Virus record (IMG/VR): IMGVR_UViG_3300036851_000423
Location: 1-23,228 of that record
DNA: 23,228 bases
From: a virus
Direction: 5' to 3' (one strand)
The notes beneath the pieces were generated by a model, which searched no databases, was not told where the DNA came from, and saw nothing but the letters and a program-made list of their open reading frames with translations. Numbering within the stretch: position 1 is the first letter of the stretch; every line of letters starts with the position of its first letter. Shown here piece after piece: positions 18,864 to 23,228 of this stretch. Both the position numbers and the translations under genes were made by a program.

Positions 18864-19442
18864 GTGGAGTATCCGACCGCGACGAGCGCGGGTCTCGCAG
18901 CCGTCTACGACGATGCGTTTAGGAAGAACCCCGAGAAGGCGTCGTTTTCCGGGCGGGCCGTGCGCGTGTTCCTGAACCAAGCGGGCGGCTCTCCGGTGGT
19001 GGCGGAGGTCGGAGGTCGGAACGGGGCCTTGGCGAAGGTGGCGCTTGAGTCCACGCCGTCGATCAAGCGATGGATCAATTACGAGATCAGCGAGGCATCC
19101 GTGCTCGGCGGCGTGACGAAAGACCCACGCTACGAGGCCCGCTTTTTAACCGATTTCCGCTGGTGGAGATCGAACAAGATGGAGGGCGACATCCTGATCA
19201 TGAGCCATGTAATCGAGCATTTGACCGACGAGGATTTTAAGGACTTGGCGGTCCATATTCCGGCGAACATCAAGGGGGTCCATGTGCAGGCCCCCATCCC
19301 CATGCGCGGCCCGACCAATTGGAAGGGTTTTAACGGGGCGCACATCCTGGCCCTTGGATGGGTGGAGGTTGACCAGGTGTTTACCGCACACAGCTTCAGA
19401 CCGATCCCGGCCTATGACGGGGCGAGTTGGATGCGCCGATGA
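18864..19442 (+). CDS. SAM-dependent methyltransferase-like protein
   Basis: A frame of 192 residues from GTG 18864. VAEVGGRNGALAKVA (46-60) is a motif I-like glycine loop, LIMSHVIEHLTDEDF (111-125) matches the SHVIEHL motif of class I sugar and lipid methyltransferases. It is not clear where it starts: the frame is open from 18816 with no ATG/GTG/TTG before 18864, and an ATA at 18834 is preceded by AAAGG. The N-terminal region before the GTG (EIDAAVFDKWR) looks protein-like. It ends with ATGA overlap at the next gene. Together with the gene at 18058 it mirrors the domain order of the fusion at 14701. Confidence 0.7.
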   Translation: MEYPTATSAGLAAVYDDAFRKNPEKASFSGRAVRVFLNQAGGSPVVAEVGGRNGALAKVALESTPSIKRWINYEISEASVLGGVTKDPRYEARFLTDFRWWRSNKMEGDILIMSHVIEHLTDEDFKDLAVHIPANIKGVHVQAPIPMRGPTNWKGFNGAHILALGWVEVDQVFTAHSFRPIPAYDGASWMRR

Positions 19443-20095
19443 AGTTGGCCTGCGTGGTTCCGTGGATGTCCCCCTTCCTGTGGGCGAAGCCGGTGCCGGC
19501 CTTCCTGAACCTTCGATATCCACCTGAAGTGGATTATCGGTGGTTTATGCCATCGGGGTGGTGCTCGGCCCGGCGAAAGACGGCGGGCGTGGAGCAAGCA
19601 CTGGAGTGGGGAGCGGATTACATCTGGTTTGTAGACGCCGACCAGCTTGTGGAGCCGGACACATTGGAGCGCCTGTGGGGCCACGTCAAGGTCGGGCGAT
19701 GCCCTGTGGGAGCGCTCCAGCCGGCGCGGGGGTATTTCCCTCAGTTCAAGGGGTCCAAGCCATTTCAGCCGCTGTGTTGGGACGCAGCCGGGGAGCCCTT
19801 CACGCCAACCGTGGTGGGGCGAGTGATTTATGGCCCGCTGAACTGTTTTTTGATTCAGGCCGCCATTTTCCAGACGTTGAGGCGCCCGTGGTTCAGCGAA
19901 CGGTTCAATGTGACGACTATGGCGAGACTTTCATCATTGGATCAGCATTTCACCAAGAAATTGTGGGACGCCGGGACCCCGCTGTGGATTGACCCGACGA
20001 TTCGGCCCAGGCACATGGATGCGGTTCCTCTGGATTGGTCTTTTCAGGACAGGTTCGACGATCTGATGGAAACAGATGATGCAAAAGTCGGATAG
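19439..20095 (+). CDS. Glycosyltransferase-like protein with intact DADQ
   Basis: From ATG 19439 (overlapping the previous stop) the protein has 218 residues: MKLACVVPWMSPFLWAKPVP..., GADYIWFVDADQLVEPDTLE (58-77), ARGYFPQFKGSKPFQPLCW. The DxD-like DADQ at 66-69 marks a GT-A type nucleotide-sugar binding site. It shares most of its length with the protein at 18058. The final part (DLMETDDAKVG) overlaps the next gene by 20 bases. It is probably a sugar transferase acting on the same glycan as its neighbours; acceptor unknown. Confidence 0.8.
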   Translation: MKLACVVPWMSPFLWAKPVPAFLNLRYPPEVDYRWFMPSGWCSARRKTAGVEQALEWGADYIWFVDADQLVEPDTLERLWGHVKVGRCPVGALQPARGYFPQFKGSKPFQPLCWDAAGEPFTPTVVGRVIYGPLNCFLIQAAIFQTLRRPWFSERFNVTTMARLSSLDQHFTKKLWDAGTPLWIDPTIRPRHMDAVPLDWSFQDRFDDLMETDDAKVG

Positions 20096-20801
20096 GTTCA
20101 AGGCGATTGTGATCGGCCTTGGGGAAACCGGGGGACCGCTTTACGGGGTCCTCGTAAGCGCTTATCCCGGCCAGATCTTTGGATACGACATACGCCGAGG
20201 CCAAGAGCTGTTGAAGAACCTTGCCAATGCTTACGAGTTCCTGAATATCTGTCTGCCTTACGGCCCCGGCTTTTTGCGGGCGGTGAGGAACTATCAAGAA
20301 CGGCTGAAACCAAAACTGACCATCGTTCATTCAACGGTTCCCGTCGGCACGACGGCGAAACTCAAGGCCGCCGTGCATAGCCCGATACTCGGCCGCCATA
20401 AGCGCATGGCCGAAGAGCTCAAAGAATACGTGAAGTGGGTGGGCGGCAGTAAAGCCAACGAAGCGGCCCTGTTTTTGAGTGGGGCGGGGATGCGGTGCAG
20501 AGCGGTGACGACAAGCGAAGAAACGGAGCTTTTGAAATTAACTTGCTTGGCCAAGTATGGTCTTTCGCTGGCTTTCACGGATTTTCAGGAACGGCTGTGC
20601 GCCAGATACAAAGTCCCCTTCCGCCATGTGATCGAGTGGGACAAGAACTACAACGAGCATGTGGCTCACGCATACAGGCGGCCTATTTTAATTCCACCCA
20701 AGGACGGCAAGATCGGAGGACATTGCGTTGTCCCCGGCTCTCGCATTTTAAACAGCCAGTTCCCGAACCCCATGCTCAAGGAAATACTGCGTCATGGGTA
20801 G
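20076..20801 (+). CDS. Shortened nucleotide-sugar dehydrogenase-like protein
   Basis: A 241-residue protein with an N-terminal Rossmann fold (IVIGLGETGGPLYG, residues 11-24), IVHSTVPVGTT (83-93) and the active-site segment GKIGGHCVVPGS (211-222) with Cys217. The order matches UDP-glucose/UDP-GlcNAc 6-dehydrogenases, which make uronic acid sugar nucleotides, but full enzymes have about 400 residues and a C-terminal UDP-binding domain that is absent here. It could be a reduced phage form or a non-catalytic relative. It precedes an acetyltransferase of the type used for acetamido-uronic sugars. Confidence 0.75.
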   Translation: MMQKSDRFKAIVIGLGETGGPLYGVLVSAYPGQIFGYDIRRGQELLKNLANAYEFLNICLPYGPGFLRAVRNYQERLKPKLTIVHSTVPVGTTAKLKAAVHSPILGRHKRMAEELKEYVKWVGGSKANEAALFLSGAGMRCRAVTTSEETELLKLTCLAKYGLSLAFTDFQERLCARYKVPFRHVIEWDKNYNEHVAHAYRRPILIPPKDGKIGGHCVVPGSRILNSQFPNPMLKEILRHG

Positions 20802-20838
20802 GCCAGGCGAATTTCGGTTGATTTCGGAGGGTCGGTCC

Positions 20839-21273
20839 ATGGCTTGGGAGCCATGCAATATCTATCCGACGGCCAAGATCGGGGTAAACGTGAACATAGG
20901 GGTCTTTTCCGAGATCGGCAATAAGGTATTGATCGGGAACAATGTGCGGATCGGAGCCATGTGTTTCATCCCGGAAGGCGTGACTTTGGAAGACGACGCT
21001 TGGGTCGGGCCGCGCGTGACATTCACCAATGACCTTTATCCGCCATCGAGCCGAAAGAACTGGAAGCGGACAGTGGTGAAAAAGGGGGCGCGCTTGGGGG
21101 CCGCCGTGACGGTTTTGCCGGGGGTCACGATCTATGAGAACGCTTTGGTGGGCGCCGGTTCCGTCGTGACCCATGATGTTCCGGCCAGCGAAACGTGGGC
21201 CGGCGTCCCAGCGCGGAAGATTCAACACAAGGAGACGAAAAATGTCCAGCCGTTATCAGTACCCGCAATTTAA
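20839..21273 (+). CDS. Hexapeptide-repeat N-acetyltransferase (WlbB/WbpD-like)
   Basis: From ATG 20839 (GGAGGG at 20826-20831) the protein has 144 residues: IYPTAKIGVNVNIGVFSEIG and NKVLIGNNVRIGAMCFIPEG, the hexapeptide pattern of a left-handed beta-helix, then VTFTNDLYPP, KKGARLGAAVTVLPGVTI and VGAGSVVTHDVP. Enzymes of this build form trimers and transfer acetyl groups to amino sugars; FTND...P resembles WbpD/WlbB that acetylates 3-amino sugar nucleotides. An earlier in-frame ATG at 20794 overlaps the previous gene. It ends inside the next gene by 32 bases. Confidence 0.85.
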   Translation: MAWEPCNIYPTAKIGVNVNIGVFSEIGNKVLIGNNVRIGAMCFIPEGVTLEDDAWVGPRVTFTNDLYPPSSRKNWKRTVVKKGARLGAAVTVLPGVTIYENALVGAGSVVTHDVPASETWAGVPARKIQHKETKNVQPLSVPAI

Positions 21274-21604
21274 CGAAGTCGGCGAGGTGACGAACAGTTC
21301 CGCCTCCCTGGAACTGGTGGCAAGCCCCGGCTCGGCGCTTTATCTGAATGTTGAGAGGGTAGCGATTTCCGTTTATAGAGCCGCTGTCGGCGGAGGCGGG
21401 ATCGCGCGGCTACAGGACACGAGCGGGAATACGATTTACACCGTAAACGCGGATGGCGTAAAGGACGTGTCTTTGGATTTGGGCGACGAGGGCTTCCAAA
21501 TAGGACCGAACGTCGGGATTCAGCTTGTCGTCGGGGGAGCTCAGGGAGAGCAAGCCTCTGTCTCTTGCGCGATTTCCGGTCATTTGACGTTTAGGATCGC
21601 ATAG
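21242..21604 (+). CDS. Small beta-rich virion protein candidate
   Basis: From ATG 21242 (AAGGAG seven bases upstream) the protein has 120 residues: MSSRYQYPQFNEVGEVTNSS and a beta-rich body with GGGGIARLQDTSGNTIYTVN and GPNVGIQLVVGGAQGEQASV. Short all-beta proteins with such Gly/Ser/Thr turns in this place are usually minor virion or decoration proteins. It overlaps the acetyltransferase end by 32 bases in another frame. No family recognised. Confidence 0.65.
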   Translation: MSSRYQYPQFNEVGEVTNSSASLELVASPGSALYLNVERVAISVYRAAVGGGGIARLQDTSGNTIYTVNADGVKDVSLDLGDEGFQIGPNVGIQLVVGGAQGEQASVSCAISGHLTFRIA

Positions 21605-21612
21605 GAGGAGAT

Positions 21613-21933
21613 ATGAAACTCAAGCTGAGCCATTTTAGAAAGACCGTTACGACTGCCGGGACCCGGGAGCAACTGACGACTTCGGAAGTCAAATCCCCAT
21701 CGGTTTCCATTCAAGCCCTGCGGGCCAATACGAATACGGTTTTCATCGGGAACAACCAAGTGAGCTCAACGACGCACTTCGTCTCTTTGGCGGCCGGTGG
21801 GACAACCGTTCTGAGTGCGGAGGCGTTCGGGTTGGCCGGCGCCCAAATCGATTTAAGCCAGATTTGGTTGGACGTTGGCGTCAACGGCGAAGGAGTCGTG
21901 GTCGGTTACTTGGATAGACAGGATAGCGACTGA
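21613..21933 (+). CDS. Small virion-associated protein candidate
   Basis: A 106-residue protein with TAGGAGG just before the ATG. The sequence MKLKLSHFRKTVTTAGTREQ..., TVFIGNNQVSSTTHFVSLAA and LSQIWLDVGVNGEGVVVGYL fits a compact beta-sandwich similar in style to small phage head or neck proteins. It follows the previous small gene by 8 bases and shares a TGATG overlap with the next. Function unknown. Confidence 0.7.
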   Translation: MKLKLSHFRKTVTTAGTREQLTTSEVKSPSVSIQALRANTNTVFIGNNQVSSTTHFVSLAAGGTTVLSAEAFGLAGAQIDLSQIWLDVGVNGEGVVVGYLDRQDSD

Positions 21934-22139
21934 TGCCATACAGCCGAAAATACATCCCTGGGGATAGGTTGGTCGATTGCGACGTGTGCGGGTTCACGTA
22001 CCGTCGAAGCCAGATGCGACGCGGCGTCACGGGCAAGCAAAAAGGCTTGATTGTTTGTCCAGACGATTTTGACTCCATTCATCCGAATGAGGGAAGCGTC
22101 CCAAACAAAGTCGAAGGCAAGTTGGTGGAGATTAAATAG
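21933..22139 (+). CDS. Small zinc-ribbon-like phage protein
   Basis: A 68-residue protein: MPYSRKYIPGDRLVDCDVCG FTYRRSQMRRGVTGKQKG, then LIVCPDDFDSIHP. CxxC (16-19) and a later CPDDFD give a zinc-ribbon-like pattern that I recall from small proteins next to phage neck genes. Its ATG overlaps the preceding stop (TGATG), and its TAG overlaps the GTG start of the adaptor gene. It is short and soluble. Role unknown, probably virion assembly. Confidence 0.7.
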   Translation: MPYSRKYIPGDRLVDCDVCGFTYRRSQMRRGVTGKQKGLIVCPDDFDSIHPNEGSVPNKVEGKLVEIK

Positions 22140-23023
22140 TGGCTGTCATCACAAACATCACAGCCAGCAATTTGGTCAACGAAGCCTTTGACGAGTGCGG
22201 GATCGACAGCGCCACATCCACCCAGAAGACACGCGCAGAGGATTACTTTTTGCAGTTCATCCTCAACGACATCATGAACACGGCGTTTAAGGACGGCAAT
22301 ACGCGCTTAAAAACGTTGCAGGAAACGCTTTTGGACGCCAGCGTGGAAGGCCAAAGGACGCTTGATTTGGCCGAAGACATGGACGAGGAAATCCTGGTGG
22401 AGGTGTTGGATGGGAGCCGCCGCAATACCGCGCAGACCGGAAATTCGACAACAATTACCCTTGTCTCTTCGGATTCAGGCACGGCCTCGAACACTGAAGG
22501 ACGCTGGATTTTCCTGACAGGAGGCACGGGCGCCGATCAGATCAGACAGGTAACGGATTACAATGCCACAACCAAGGTGGCCACGGTGGATTCTGCCTGG
22601 AGTACCACACCGACTTCCAGCACGACCTACCTCGTGGTGGATAACGTGTATCCCTTGGACGAGGTAAACATTTCGGAAATCGAGTCTTCGGCCACCAAAA
22701 GCACGGGCCGGCCTACATGCTTTGCCAAATACAACCGCCAAATCATTTTCGATAGAGCTTTTGATCGGTCAACTTACGGGATTCGGCTGCGCTATTACAT
22801 GAACGTCCATGAACTGGACCGAACAGAAGGATCGACGTCTCGTTATACGCGGGTTCTCCAGAACTGGCAGTCGGTCCTGGTTACAGGCGTTGCCTGGAAG
22901 ATCTTGGAGGATATCGATGACAACCGGCAAATCTCCAAGATCCAGGAATATGAAACCAAGAAACAGGGCCTGCTTGTGAAGGAGATCCCCTATGGCGGGG
23001 AATTTGCGGGGTTCGCAGTCTAA
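22139..23023 (+). CDS. Head-tail adaptor (P22 gp4-like) with inserted beta domain
   Basis: A 294-residue protein from GTG 22139. The N-terminal helices (NLVNEAFDECGIDSATSTQK, DYFLQFILNDIMNTAFKDGN) and the C-terminal block (YGIRLRYYMNVHELDRTEG, then WKILEDIDDNRQISKIQEYE) fit the adaptor that binds below the portal. Residues about 105-165 (STTITLVSSDSGTASNTEGR and on to SSTTYLVVDNVYP) look like an inserted small beta domain. It is preceded by a zinc-ribbon-like gene and followed at one base by the next virion gene. Confidence 0.7.
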   Translation: MAVITNITASNLVNEAFDECGIDSATSTQKTRAEDYFLQFILNDIMNTAFKDGNTRLKTLQETLLDASVEGQRTLDLAEDMDEEILVEVLDGSRRNTAQTGNSTTITLVSSDSGTASNTEGRWIFLTGGTGADQIRQVTDYNATTKVATVDSAWSTTPTSSTTYLVVDNVYPLDEVNISEIESSATKSTGRPTCFAKYNRQIIFDRAFDRSTYGIRLRYYMNVHELDRTEGSTSRYTRVLQNWQSVLVTGVAWKILEDIDDNRQISKIQEYETKKQGLLVKEIPYGGEFAGFAV

Positions 23024-23228
23024 TGGGATATATCGGCCAATCCTACTTGACGCCATTTGACAATTCGGCCCTTAACGGCAACAAAAATATCGACAAGATC
23101 CCCGCAAATAGTTTCGTCCTGGCTCGTAACGTCAGCTTGCACGAAGGGGGCGTTGGCACGCGCGGAGGAACGGCTAAGGATAATAGCACCGCGGTATCTG
23201 GCGCCCCGCGGATCATGGGTCTTTACCA
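23023..23228 (+). CDS. Virion protein, 5' end only (partial)
   Basis: An ORF starting at ATG 23023 (TAATG overlap with the adaptor stop) and running off the right edge. It reads MGYIGQSYLTPFDNSALNGN, then KNIDKIPANSFVLARNVSLH and EGGVGTRGGTAKDNS. The pattern 'NVSLHEGGVGTRGGT' is common in phage tail/neck proteins with a beta-propeller-like body, such as tail stabilisation (P22 gp10-like) proteins. Only 68 residues are visible, so the family is uncertain. Confidence 0.6.
   Translation, partial: MGYIGQSYLTPFDNSALNGNKNIDKIPANSFVLARNVSLHEGGVGTRGGTAKDNSTAVSGAPRIMGLY

Overview
The window is a stretch of a tailed-phage genome (Caudoviricetes), either a free phage or part of a prophage. It holds a replication tail-end, an accessory and control region, and a packaging/head/neck module in the usual order. 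The roughly 700-residue portal followed downstream by a P22 gp4-like adaptor suggests a podovirus-like virion; that is an inference. No integrase, tRNA or CRISPR array was seen. The host cannot be named. GGAGG-type ribosome binding sites, ATG/GTG/TTG starts, sigma70-like promoters and two lipoproteins with lipoboxes fit a bacterial host, perhaps with an outer membrane.

Layout. (1) 1-1819, plus strand: end of a replication/helicase-loader-type gene, a DnaB-like helicase/ATPase, a small ORF, a VRR-NUC nuclease and another small ORF, mostly overlapping. (2) 1816-5284, minus strand: about a dozen small early-type genes: a DUF6166-like protein, Cys-rich small proteins, two ribbon-helix-helix (RHH) regulators, a lipoprotein and several unknowns. 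Four copies of a two-hairpin element lie in the intergenic spaces of this block, three of them directly upstream of start codons. (3) 5285-6040: a divergent control region without a convincing gene. It has sigma70-like promoters in both directions, several perfect inverted repeats, a terminator-like leader RNA and a G-rich tract. (4) 6023-8328, plus strand: an HTH protein (small-terminase candidate), small paralogous proteins, a Tad1/Acb2-like candidate anti-defence protein, a coiled-coil lipoprotein and a tiny basic protein. (5) 8303-23228, plus strand: large terminase, portal, GroES-like co-chaperonin, scaffold candidate, decoration protein, major capsid protein, beta-helix protein, small structural proteins, adaptor and the start of a further virion protein.

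The most unusual features are two. First, a sugar-modification set is embedded in the head module: a glycosyltransferase-methyltransferase fusion between the decoration protein and the capsid gene, and after the beta-helix gene two more glycosyltransferase-like genes, a methyltransferase, a shortened nucleotide-sugar dehydrogenase and a hexapeptide acetyltransferase. I infer a virion- or surface-glycan system. Second, the minus-strand block appears to be under RNA and operator control. Two operators of the form TAACG-N7-CGTTA sit on two candidate promoters, one directly before an RHH gene. A leader RNA at about 5484-5355 carries, next to a hairpin, a sequence complementary to the ribosome binding site shared by two downstream genes. 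Together with the repeated two-hairpin elements this looks like a little-described post-transcriptional circuit.
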